The notes under the pieces: model-generated | Database searches by the model: none | Seen by the model: the letters and a program-made list of their open reading frames with translations, nothing else | Told to the model about the DNA's origin: nothing | Position numbers and translations under genes: made by a program | Assembly: GCA_900073065.1 (NCBI GenBank) | Contig: FJOG01000042.1 | Coordinates: forward strand, 1-64,000 | Reading direction: 5' to 3' | Source of the DNA: Phialocephala subalpina | Lineage: Eukaryota > Ascomycota > Leotiomycetes > Helotiales > Mollisiaceae | DNA length: 64,000 bases | Part shown: piece by piece, positions 51,196 through 61,354 of the stretch | How the letters are laid out: the number at the start of each line of letters is the position of its first letter | How positions within the stretch are numbered: position 1 is the stretch's first letter

Positions 51196-51859
51196 GATAA
51201 GAAGGAAATAATACTCGATAGGTTATAACACTTCACAGTGTACATATTAGTTCTAAGTTGTAGCGAATACGACTTGTTTTGGTATGAACAGGTACAGTGA
51301 CCAAGAAACCACACTTCTTGATCATGATTGATTTCACAATTCTGCGAGAGACGCTCCGACGACCATATGCTCCTAACGTTCCCAATATTGTGTGACACTG
51401 TACAGTGAGACTTTGCACCAGTAGGCCTAGGGAGCTTCAGTGTAATTAATTAGACGCAAAAGTCATGAGATCTTGTTGTAATAGCTGGAGAAATAAATGC
51501 ATTGTAGTAGTCTTCACGTGATACCGGACGACCTCTACTATTGTACGGGATACGTTGGATTTTATTTGCCGCAGAAGGAATGTCCAGATGAACTGGAACT
51601 GGTGAAATCGCCTTCTCGTGTCAAACCCGAACCATTAGTAAGTCAAGGCGCAATACCTCTAAACATCTGGGCAGAGCAAACACAACCAACACCTTCCTCT
51701 GGACATCCACAACCAAGCTGTGATGGGGCGCGAGCAGGCAAAATCTTTGCTAGCTAGGTGTGTTCTGTCTGGTGGTCATATTCTACAGCAATCGCATTTG
51801 CGCAAAGTTAATGAACGTCAAAGACTTCAAAGTGTTGACGAAGTTATTGGTTAGTCATG
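51196..51859. other. Intergenic region
   Basis: 660 bp between BTB copy 6 and the mariner element. Only short unsupported frames are present. Confidence 0.5.
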
Positions 51860-53197
51860 TAAGAGTTAAGGCCACAGCTCGTGGCACACTTAAGCGAGAT
51901 TGCACTTTCGACCATAATTTCCGACCCTCTCTTTTTAAACCCTAATTGCAATATAACCACTAATCTAAACCTCTTCAAATTTGAAATAGAAACTCCTATT
52001 CCATTATCTTCTTTTTTATATAAACCAGGCCAAAATTGGAAAACTTTAAAACGAGCTAGGGTTCGATAAGCGCGAAGCGATAGAAAATCCTTGGGTCAGA
52101 TTTTCAAAAAGTTAAGAGTTCTTAAGAGCAGCGCTAGAAAAATTTGTAAAGACTAATTTAGCAAATAAACTCGAAAAGAGAAAGCCTATCAAAAAAAGCT
52201 TTTTTTCATTAAAGATATTCGCCAAACCATTAAAACGATATCCCGTAATTTTAATTTCTAATATATAACTTTTAAGCAAGTCCAAAGGCTACTTAATATT
52301 TAAGTTTCAATACGCACTATTTGCCGAGTATTACGCAAAGCAAATTACTAATAGTATATTGCATATTCTCGGCTTTTTATTTCAAGAGTATAAATTAAGA
52401 AAAGGTTAGCTTTTGCTTATAAGTATCGATAGTAAGAAACATTTGATTAAGTAGCCTTGAGAGAAAGAGAAAGGAATTAAAGAAAAGTTATATAGTTTAA
52501 TAAGTGTATTTTTAAGCTAGAGAAAAATAAAAGGGTTTAAATAACTCGAAAAGTAAATGAAAAGAAGTATTCAAACTATATTCGATCGATTTATAAGTCA
52601 GAAAGAGTATTAATTATAATTTGGGAAGCAATTAACTAAGATTATAAATCTTTATTAATTTTTTTAGAAAAGAAGAAAAAAGTCAAAAGAATTAATTCAC
52701 GAGCGTATTATAATTAAGTACTTCAACTTATTGTTTTCCTTTTATTTAATAAGCTTACACCGGAGTATATCTTTATAAAAGATAAAGCAAAAGTCTATAA
52801 GAAGTATACGAGATTTATTAAACGTTAATATAATATTCGAAGCTTTAATTGGTTTTTTTCTTCACTCGATTTAAACGTTATTAAAAAAGTTTGGAGGTAA
52901 ATAAAAGAAGAATTAAAGAAGCTTTCATTTATACTAACTTCTAAGGAGGAATTATATAGGGAGATTTAAAGGCTTTGAGATTAAGTGGACCCACGTAACT
53001 TTAGGCATTATACTAGGAGATTTACTTGTAAACTTGAAGATTTAATTGAAATAAAAGGACTAATTTCTATTCGTTAATACATAGTTTTAGTTCCAAAAGA
53101 AACTATAAAAAGTCAAAAAAGTTATAATTTTTAGAAAATAAAGGGTCATTTTGATATTCTCGCTTAAGTGTGCCACGAGCTGTGGCCGTAACTCTTA
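51860..53197 (+). mobile_element. Tc1/mariner transposon, RIP-decayed
   Basis: 1.34-kb element. Its terminal inverted repeats (51857-51899 and 53158-53200) match at 42 of 43 positions when reverse-complemented, and TA dinucleotides flank as the target duplication. The inside is AT-rich with many stops, yet the plus strand around 52847-52905 still reads NWFFSSLDLNVIKKVW, a mutated form of the SPDLNPIE-x-VW motif that carries the second catalytic Asp of DDE/D mariner transposases. No open transposase remains. The long, nearly identical repeats next to a ruined gene suggest fairly recent insertion followed by RIP. Confidence 0.88.
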
Positions 53198-53271
53198 CAT
53201 ATTTCGGTATCACTAATAAAGCTTGAACTGACTTGTGACAAGATCATTAGCAAATCGATAGCGAAGCCAAT

Positions 53272-54489
53272 ATGGCCTCATCTTCCATTGATTCTCGAGA
53301 ACAGGTTCCAATGCACCGAACAGCATCGTACGGTAGTGCGGAGGCCTATGATGTCCATGGTACCAGTCCCGGAACGGCGGTCAAGCCAGAAAGGAACGAG
53401 GATAACGCAGCTATTTCAGCTCCTAGTGAGAGACGAGCGACTGAGAATGACAGTGCGCAAGAACGTGATGACAAGCAAGAGAAGCACAACCAGCCTGAGG
53501 GGGACCAGCAATCCGGAGAAGAAAACAACATTCAAACACCCAGCGGCTCTGAGGCAGCCACAGACTCCAGCAGCAGCAGCAGCAGCAGCGCTCCTGAGGG
53601 TATCAGCGCTGATATCAACGATATCACTAGCTGCATAGCTAATGCATTTTTCGATCTACAAAGACCTGGAAACGTCTCAGAGAGTCAAACAACATTTAGC
53701 GAGTACGTTCTCTTCCCGTTAATTAGTCAAAAGAAGCTATGGCGTTGATATAGCCGAGCTGAGAGCAGGACGTTCAAGTGCACGCTTCCTGGTTCACCGT
53801 AACCCTATATTTCGAAATGCCGCGGTTCGCGAATTTCTTCCATGGTCAAGACGGTGAAAATCTTACATTCTTCTTTGATGCTATCCTTGAGGAGCACAAT
53901 GGCATCGAAGTAGCCAATTTCCCAGGGATTCTCGATTATAACATGGGCGCCTTCTTGTTCTGGGTATACTTCGACAAGGTTCAGGATATCAAGTCAACCT
54001 ACGATATCATCATCTTTATTACGATGTCTTGTATGGAACTGGAATTACCAGATCTAGAAGACTAGGTTATCGATGCGTTCATCAAAGGCGTTTCAAATGA
54101 TTGGATCAGATTTCCCGCTTCCTGGGGTTGCTGGCATGTATCACCTTCATTATGATACGAGTTGGCGGCCTACGATGCTGAAAATGATTCTGCTTTACGC
54201 CTATCGATATTCTGTGGCGTCAAAGACTGGGTATGATGAAACAGGATGGTCTTTCGATAAGACGCAGGAGGTATTGTCGGATAATTCAGCTGGATTGGCC
54301 AAGGATTTCCTTGAGCTCTTACAAAATGAGCCTGAAGCACGAGATCCATTTTCCGAGTTTCTACGATGCAAGTTTCACCTACATGGTAGCCTAAGACCGT
54401 GCTATTCGGTTAAGAATTGTGAATGCCGTCCAACACCAGTGTCAAAGCCGTATCCTACACCGGAGGCAAACGCGGGTGCAATGAACTAG
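53272..54489 (+). pseudogene. BTB/POZ protein, type B (copy 7, broken)
   Basis: A disordered first exon of about 143 codons from MASSSIDSREQ, with an eight-Ser run encoded by an AGC microsatellite (53568-53590), ends TTFSE at 53702. A 31-nt remnant with gtacgt and aag ends (53703-53733) occupies the family intron site. Next come YGVDIAELRAG and ARFLVHR, then a frameshift near 53815 to LTFFFDAILEE and FLFWVYFDKV. TAG at 54063-54065 sits where Glu is expected in ED-E-VIDAF. Another frameshift leads to LAKDFLELLQN and the signature CKFHLHGSLRPCYS (54367-54402). The frame closes at 54489. Confidence 0.72.
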
Positions 54490-55240
54490 AACCAGCCAGG
54501 CTTTCAGGAGCAGGTTCCATCATTATTTGTACACGACACGAGTATGGTAATAAGTCCAGGGCGATGAGAACTGATATGGTCGCTCTACATACCGGGCAGA
54601 GAGATAGCAAGCGAATATTCCGAGTACATAAGAAGCTTTTATGCAACAAGATCCCAAATTTCGATAAGGTATTCAACTGCAACTTTCAAAAAGCGAAGGG
54701 GGATGTTGCCTACTTTCTTGAGGAAGATCGTGAGACCACGGACCTGTTAATAGAGTGGGTATACCAAGGCACTATACGAAGGCTGGAGCGCAAGATCAAC
54801 GGAGCTAGGCTAGAATCTTCGTCGTGGAACTTTGGCGAAGTCTATGGTCTGGTAGACAAGCTCTGTCTTCCCGACCTCCAAGATGAGATCATAGATGAGA
54901 TATCCGGGAGTCTCAGGGGGAAAGACATACTTCCAACATTTGACTTGATGGCCAAATTCTATAATCAGGCTCCTCGATCCAGTCCGCTTCGCTGCTACAT
55001 GGTCTTCGCTTCTTACTGGATGACGCTGACAGTCTCGGAGCGAAACAAGGACATCTATACGGGAGCTGAGCTGCATGCTACTATGTGTGAGAATTCGGAG
55101 TCCGGGCGTAGTTCTGTAGACCTCCTATTGGATCCTTAGTTCGATGACCCTAGGGAGTTGTAGTAGCTACCAAGTTGCCATTTCCATTGCCATGGTGAAG
55201 GTAAGCAATGTTACCTGTCAAAGAAATAGTAGAGAAGGAT
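54490..55240 (+). pseudogene. BTB/POZ protein, type B (copy 8, broken at the C-terminus)
   Basis: A long open frame (ORF from 54423, overlapping copy 7) with no promoter space of its own. An 18-nt in-frame segment, 54542-54559, has intron-like ends (gtatgg...ccag) at the family intron site. It is followed by RTDMVALHTG, IFRVHKKLLCNKIPNFDKVF, LLIEWVYQGTI, SWNFGEVYGLVDKLCLPDL and QDEIIDEI. TAG at 55137-55139 ends the frame; the same frame continues past two further TAG codons to a perfect signature CHFHCHGEGKQCYL (55176-55211). So only the last about 30 codons are cut off. It may be transcribed with copy 7. Confidence 0.72.
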
Positions 55241-55877
55241 ACAGACTCGAAGGGAAGAGTATAGGTAAGGGCAGGGAGGAGGATGCATGATTATGGGAAT
55301 GAAAGGGAAATTGCTGTACAGTACGTGATAGAGAATGGGTGGTCAGCTCGTCATGGTGAGAATGAAGCAGTCAGTAAATACTTCTCCTTGTATCAGAACG
55401 TAATGTTATGTATTCCATTACGAGAGAATGCGGTGGTAGTGATGTGTTTCTTTCATACTGGTCGTCTCCGCACTCAGAGTGGCCATTAAATTAGTCGGTT
55501 CAGTCAGCTTATCATTCATTAGCTCCAGCTGGTCAGTTGAAGATATAAATTCCAATCAGTCCACCCAGGTGTTATCAAAAAGTCTACCGGCTTATCATTG
55601 GGGATAGCGTCTATGCTTCAGATATACTCCATGTCCAAGCAAATAATATAAATGCTGCCGGCTTCCTAGTGTAGTGGCTACATACCTATACCAAACTACG
55701 TGTCGGTAAAAATGCGATTTTGCATTTTCGGGCGACTGGTCCTTACGTGTCACCATAGCCTCTAGCGCTCCGCATGCCTTTAGTGCTCTATGCTTCAGCG
55801 CATCATCTCAGCCTGTACTACAGCACATTAGAGTATATGCTGTAATTACTACACCTTAACGAGGTAATGCTTTAATG
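55241..55877. other. Intergenic region
   Basis: 640 bp between BTB copy 8 and the second mariner. No gene supported; a short frame at 55283-55489 has no features. Confidence 0.5.
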
Positions 55878-57652
55878 TACAATCAAGTCGGGGTAAAACT
55901 CGTCACGTGCTATAAGCATACCCCTCACCTAAAAACAAACAACTTTTCTATTCTCTTATAAAAACTAGTCTAATTAGGCNNNNNNNNNNNNNNNNNNNNN
56001 NNNNNNNNNNNNNNNNNNNNNNNNNNNNNNNNNNNNNNNNNNNNNNNNNNNNNNNNNNNNNNNNNNNNNNNNNNNNNNNNNNNNNNNNNNNNNNNNNNNN
56101 NNNNNNNNNNNNNNNNNNNNNNNNNNNNNNNNNNNNNNNNNNNNNNNNNNNNNNNNNNNNNNNNNNNNNNNNNNNNNNNNNNNNNNNNNNNNNNNNNNNN
56201 NNNNNNNNNNNNNNNNNNNNNNNNNNNNNNNNNNNNNNNNNNNNNNNNNNNNNNNNNNNNNNNNNNNNNNNNNNNNNNNNNNNNNNNNNNNNNNNNNNNN
56301 NNNNNNNNNNNNNNNNNNNNNNNNNNNNNNNNNNNNNNNNNNNNNNNNNNNNNNNNNNNNNNNNNNNNNNNNNNNNNNNNNNNNNNNNNNNNNNNNNNNN
56401 NNNNNNNNNNNNNNNNNNNNNNNNNNNNNNNNNNNNNNNNNNNNNNNNNNNNNNNNNNNNNNNNNNNNNNNNNNNNNNNNNNNNNNNNNNNNNNNNNNNN
56501 NNNNNNNNNNNNNNNNNNNNNNNNNNNNNNNNNNNNNNNNNNNNNNNNNNNNNNNNNNNNNTTTTACTCCTCTCTCATAGCTATAATGAAATCCACTCTA
56601 TTTCTAGCCCTATGTTTCCTTTTGGCGATTACGTCTTTAATCCTCTTTTATATATTCTCAATAAAATTAAAATTAAAAGATTATAAAGTATATAATATTA
56701 TTCTAATCTCTTTATTTGTTAAATACTTCTTAATAATATTAGCCTTATATTACTTCGCGCTATCTTCTATAAATATAACCTTATTTTTATATATCTTTTT
56801 ATTCTTTTATAAAATAAAATCATATATTTTTAGAGTATTTATTTATATTATATAGCGTTTATATTCTCTCCTTTCGAGAGAATATAAAATGCATTAAACT
56901 AATCTCTATAAAAATAACCCCATGCTCTTACTATTTCTCGCCCACTCTTAAAAGTAAGCCTCAAATTCTTATCCGCGTACTCCTTATCTCTACCCGGCTC
57001 TTTAATCACAAAGAATATAGTCTAGTCCTCTCTTATCTCCAAAGTAACTTTATTACTCCAAATTATTACTCTTAAATTTCTTTTCCGCTTGAATTCCTCT
57101 TTATAATAAATTTTGCGCTTCTTTTTGTAAAAAGGACTCAAATAGGGCTTTTTGCGAGGGCGGCGCTTAGCTTTTCTATGTCGTTTAAGGATTTGAGAAA
57201 CCGTATAGTAGTTAAATCTCTTGCCAGATTTAGACGGCGTTATAAATACTTTTAGAGTTATCTTTGGCTCAAATATAATAATGCGTACTAAAGCTCTTTC
57301 GGCTCTAATTAAGAGTATCCTTTTTGCCCCGCTTCCGGGCTTTCTTGCAAGAGTAAAGCCATCGGTTTTAGCGTGTCGATTAATAAAAGAGGAGATAATA
57401 AAGCGAAATATCTTAGTTTTATATAAAATCGCGGTAAGTTTATGTCTTTTATCTTTTAGCGTTAAAATCCGTTCTTTTTCACGCTCTGTAAGATGAGCAT
57501 TTTTCTTCCTTGGAGAGACTCTCATAATTTGAAGTTTAAAAGGATTCTATAAGAGAATAGAGAAGATATTATGTGTGCGGCGGGGTAGGCAATATTCGGC
57601 TATATAGCCGAATGTCACCTCACGTGACGAGTTTTCACCCGACTTGATTGTA
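55878..57652 (-). mobile_element. Second Tc1/mariner transposon, decayed, with an assembly gap inside
   Basis: Terminal inverted repeats begin at TA 55878-55879 and TA 57651-57652 (left end caatcaagtcgggg, right end its near complement) and include the palindrome CACGTG; similarity continues inward for tens of bases. On the minus strand from 57525, 167 codons stay open: a start rich in basic residues, LTEREKERILTLK helix-turn-helix, KRRPRKKPYL linker, and VIIWSNKVTLE, where the first catalytic Asp of WSDE reads Asn. After a TAG the frame continues with FFVIKEPGRDKEYADK and TFKSGR, usual in these transposases, then dissolves in AT. Sequence differs from the element at 51860, so it is a different family. 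Confidence 0.85.
55980..56561. other. Assembly gap (582 N)
   Basis: Undetermined bases wholly inside the second mariner element, covering its far (C-terminal) transposase part. Confidence 0.99.
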
Positions 57653-57755
57653 CTACAAACCACAACAGCGCATTGCACTCTATTTCTTCAGCGCACTATG
57701 GCTTAAAACTATGCTATGGCGCACTGGGTTCTAGTGCTGGTGCTAGTGCTAGTAC

Positions 57756-58011
57756 TATCCCTTACACTGCGGCACGCACACCTCCCCACCAAAAATATTT
57801 AAGCGAGAGAACTCACTACTTTCAATTCACGATTACCGTAGTGATCCTTTATGAAAATTAATAAAATCTTTTAATATATGTAGCATAATGAGTAAAGTTT
57901 AATTTCTATATAGGGATTTGATTTCATATAATTTTGTAGTAAGATACACAGTTTTGAAGTTGCTTTAATTCCTCGGCAATTAGTGTGCGCGGCACCGCAG
58001 TGTAAGGGATA
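57756..58011. mobile_element. MITE-like element, 256 bp, with terminal inverted repeats
   Basis: TATCCCTTACACTGCGG at 57756-57772 is perfectly inverted at 57995-58011; beyond it the repeat continues as CACGCACAC / GCGCACAC after a small insertion. TA at both ends could be the target duplication, pointing to a Tc1/mariner-type MITE. The inside has no coding capacity. It begins next to a gtgct/ctagtg microsatellite-like stretch (57731-57754). Confidence 0.7.
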
Positions 58012-58396
58012 GGGATTAATTTAAAAAGTCTATAGTGTGGCTTTAGTACTTAAAATGCGGCCCTACTACTTATCCTTTAAACTCGCGTTTAACTTTATTT
58101 TCAATTTACAATAATAATAAAGCTATAAATAGAAATTATATTTTTAGAGCACCATTTGAAAAGTATTAAATAAAACTCTCAAATAATGCTATGTTTTTAT
58201 TTTTACGATAATTTTTCATAGGTTTATAAAGTAAATGAGTTAGGTTTAAATGCGGCGTTCGTAGAAAATGGCCATAGATACTTTTAGCCGCTATGGTCCG
58301 CCGTCTCTGTGTACACTTAAATCTTGATGAACTGCAAATAATCCCCCGCACTCACCTATACAACGTCAGATCCCATCTCTCCGAATACCTGTGACC

Positions 58397-59128
58397 ATGT
58401 TGTCCTTTCTCAGGACTGCGGGTCCGGTGCGCACTAAAGTCTCTCATCTCACAACCCTCACGATGGAGAATGGACGCTCTAGCGTCTCTTTCCACAATGA
58501 CACCAATACCTCCTCTCAAAGAGCTTTCCATGTTTTCACGGTACCCCCTTGTGAGCCTGGAGAAAACCCAAAAGACAACAGTGTCATAATCCCGCCGTTC
58601 CACGCCCACCCCAACCAGGAAGAGATTTTCCTCGTCACTGCAGGCACCGCTCTATTCCATCTCAACCGCAAGCAAATTCCAGTATCCGCGGGCAACGAGA
58701 TCACGATCCCGCGTGGTGATTACCACAAGTTTGCCAACGCGAGCTCGACGGAGACGTTGACTCTAGAGGGTTGGTATAATCCTGCCGATCCAGCGCGGGA
58801 GGAGCGCTTCTTTAGAAATCTTTATGGGTATTTAAACGATGCCACAGCTGGTGGGGTGGGTGCGACTATGCTCGGGAACGCGAGCATCCTGCAGATATCT
58901 CTATTCGCTTGGGAGGCAGATATGCCCATATGTGAGCCAAGTAAGCTACATCGATCGACTTTGTGTTCGTGCGTGCTGATCGTTCTAGTGGTTGCACTCG
59001 GCGTGCCGAAGATAGTTGGGATTCCGATCGCGTATGGGCTGACTTGGATTCTGGGCGTCTTTGTTGGTAAATGGATGCTTGGATACAAGGCAAGCTATGA
59101 AGAGTACTATCACGAGAGCTCCGAGTAG
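58397..59128 (+). CDS. Cupin-domain protein with C-terminal membrane segments
   Basis: A small beta-barrel (cupin) protein. The first motif is PPFHAHPNQEEIFLVTAG, with His/His/Glu ligands for a metal; the second is IPRGDYHKFAN, with the later His. The C-terminal part has one or two hydrophobic segments (VPKIVGIPIAYGLTWILGVFVG), so it may be membrane-attached. A 48-nt segment, 58941-58988, has perfect intron features (gtaagc, gctgat, tctag). Since 48 is a multiple of three, both spliced (227 aa) and unspliced (243 aa) forms stay in frame; the spliced form reads CEPMVALGVP. The frame is open upstream only to a GTG, so ATG 58397 is the start. Function unknown. Confidence 0.75.
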   Translation: MLSFLRTAGPVRTKVSHLTTLTMENGRSSVSFHNDTNTSSQRAFHVFTVPPCEPGENPKDNSVIIPPFHAHPNQEEIFLVTAGTALFHLNRKQIPVSAGNEITIPRGDYHKFANASSTETLTLEGWYNPADPAREERFFRNLYGYLNDATAGGVGATMLGNASILQISLFAWEADMPICEPSKLHRSTLCSCVLIVLVVALGVPKIVGIPIAYGLTWILGVFVGKWMLGYKASYEEYYHESSE

Positions 59129-60087
59129 AATCGGCGTGTACGTACTTCGCTTTTTAGTGTAATGTAGAAGCAAAGAAATAAATGATACCTAGTACCTGTG
59201 ATCAAAAGACCTACTTATTTGGTCTGGAATGTACTACTAAATATGAAAACCTTGCTAAGCATCTCCTGCGCAAAGGCATCTTAGTTTACTGGAGAGATCA
59301 CCGAACGTACTGGCAAAGCTGTCAAGAGATGAAAATCGATCGAATTCAAGTATCAAGGAACTAGCTCGTACGGAACTTGCTCAGGAAACCAAGCTTGGTC
59401 TCTAAGATCGCTGCCTCCATCGCCATTGTGAGTATGAGCTTTCAAATTCGGACAAAAAAGCATTTTATTAGCAGGAGACCGATTACATTTCACTCCTCTT
59501 AATTTCAAACCAAGTTCCGGGTGTGCATGGTGTTGTATGGCCACAAATCAGGAGAAAGCTATGATTTCCAACCAAAAAAAACTTAAGCTAGGAGATGTAA
59601 TTGCCAAAATTGGGCAACGATGGCTGTTACAGAGTGCATGGAAAACGATCTACGTAGCTACTTAGCACCTCAAGTCAAAGTATTCCTCAGAGATGGAACT
59701 CTGCAGTGGGGCAAGTGACGAATTTGTGTCTGAGATTGAAGGTGAGTGTGACGGCCTCGCGCGGGCCGTCGGGGCGAGCGTAATCATGAAGTCAACTTAT
59801 CATTTCGTCGACGACACAACTCCACCTCAACCACATCACATAAGACTGCGACGCGAAAAGATTGGCACCCTCATCAGCGGTCTTCAAATCAGCACAGAGG
59901 TGGACTCCGCTCTCGTCGTCGCGGACTCTCCTCGCCCTACACGGTGACGCAGCTCACACTTGACTTCGCCCCAGATATTGTTCTCGCAAGTTTACTCCAA
60001 CAAACGCAAAGCTCTTTGCGCGAAAGTGAGGTTCTAGTTTTCTTCTACCCCGTTGTTCAAACTGATTGAACTCCGTAGTCATCAAAT
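59129..60087. other. Intergenic region with BTB promoter
   Basis: Nearly 1 kb without a supported gene. Short frames (59182-59364, 59353-59544 minus, 59693-59947) lack domain or splice support. Confidence 0.5.
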
Positions 60088-61013
60088 ATGGTCAAGTACG
60101 GTCCTGCCTATTCACCCCAGGATGCCTCATCTGTCGCGATCGTAAACTCTCAAGCACCGACTACAATCCCCTCGACCTCCGAAAATATCCAAAATCCTCC
60201 CGGTACGGTGGTCTCGTCAGCCATGACATCAGGCGGGGAAGGCAAAAGATCCGGTGGCAAGGATGAACCTAAACAACCATTTACCTTTCGCGAGTATGTA
60301 TAGATTCTCATTTACATCCGAGAAGACTCGCTGATTAATTCAGGAATATGGGGTCGGAGACGGTAGAGTTGATTGTAGGTAAGGATAAAGCAAAATTCCT
60401 TGTTCACAAGAAACTCCTCTGCGACAAGATACCCTACTTCGACAAGATGTTTAATGGAGGCTTTGAGGAAGCTCGGTCGAAGATCGCTACCTTCTCGGAA
60501 GACAGGGCCCAGTCCATGGACTTATTGCTTGGTTGGGTTTATCACGGCTCAATTCGAAAGATTCAGGGCACAAACAATAATGGGGTCAGAGAAATTCCTT
60601 CCTGGAGCTTCGTCGACATGTACAGCCTCGCTCACAAGCTGTGCTTAAGGGACGTCCAAGACGAAGTCATGGATGCGTACTTGACATACAGCTTTGAAGG
60701 AGAGTCAATGCCATCGTTTGAAACATGGACATCAGCCTACGACAAAGTACTATCACCGTCGCCACTTCGAACTCTTATGGTCTATTTCGGTCGTTTGGCT
60801 CTCTCTTTCAACGCAGGCGAATTTGCGACAGCCTTCGACGTCCCCAGCATTCTCGAACTCTTGTTTGACAATAGCGACTTTGGAGTCGATTTCTTGAATC
60901 TCATTCGCTATGGTGGCGCAGTCGAAGACCCAAGAGTGATGCCGCGCTGCGATTTCAACTGTCATGGAAAGGATGAGCCTTGCTATTTGACTAAGAAGGG
61001 ACCCTGCACTTAG
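60088..61013 (+). CDS. BTB/POZ protein, type B, with C-terminal Cys-His motif (copy 9, intact)
   Basis: 291 aa in two exons, 60088-60293 and 60344-61013, joined by a 50-bp phase-2 intron. Exon 1 is a disordered Ser/Thr/Pro-rich region. Exon 2 opens with the BTB fold: GSETVELIVGKDKAKFLVH, KKLLCDKIPYFDKMFNGGF, then LLLGWVYHGSI. It continues with SWSFVDMYSLAHKLCL and VQDEVMDAYL, a helical middle, and ends with C-x2-N-x-H-x5-C (CDFNCHGKDEPCYL, 60948-60983; the first His is Asn here). The only intact type-B member, so it is the best template for reading the broken ones. BTB domains are protein-binding modules (for example Cullin-3 adaptors); the role here is unknown. Confidence 0.82.
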
Positions 61014-61354
61014 CATTGGGCTAGAGTTCCGCAAATTATGAGACATGGGAACTCTTTGTCAGGTTTGCATCAAAGATGATTGGTTTGGCAATCGCAGATT
61101 TGCTTCGAGAAGTGCGGTTTCAAAATGAAAAGTACCTCATTGGTGGAGAGCAAGGAGAGATATTGATCTGGCACATTGCAGTCGGTAGTAATCAATGAAG
61201 TCAATCAATTCGATGCAGATAAAGAAGTGTGATTTGCACAAAGAATAGAAGTGAAGGCTTGAAGCCAAGAGGGAACAATAAGGAGTCACGTGCAGACGCG
61301 ATTTCGGTTTTCCAGGTTCTTCGCCGGCTGGACATTCGCAACACATCTCCATCC

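Noticed and set aside
55660..55720. tRNA-like A box (tagtgtagtggctac)
   Set aside because: No matching B box (ggttcga-type) and no acceptor or anticodon stem could be built, so no tRNA is called.
56586..56855. 89-codon hydrophobic open frame on the plus strand
   Set aside because: It is the antisense of the AT-rich, RIP-decayed C-terminal part of the second mariner transposase; its Leu/Ile/Phe content only reflects AT richness.
57594..57613. Perfect 20-bp palindrome attcggctatatagccgaat
   Set aside because: Lies inside the terminal region of the second mariner and is best explained as part of that element.
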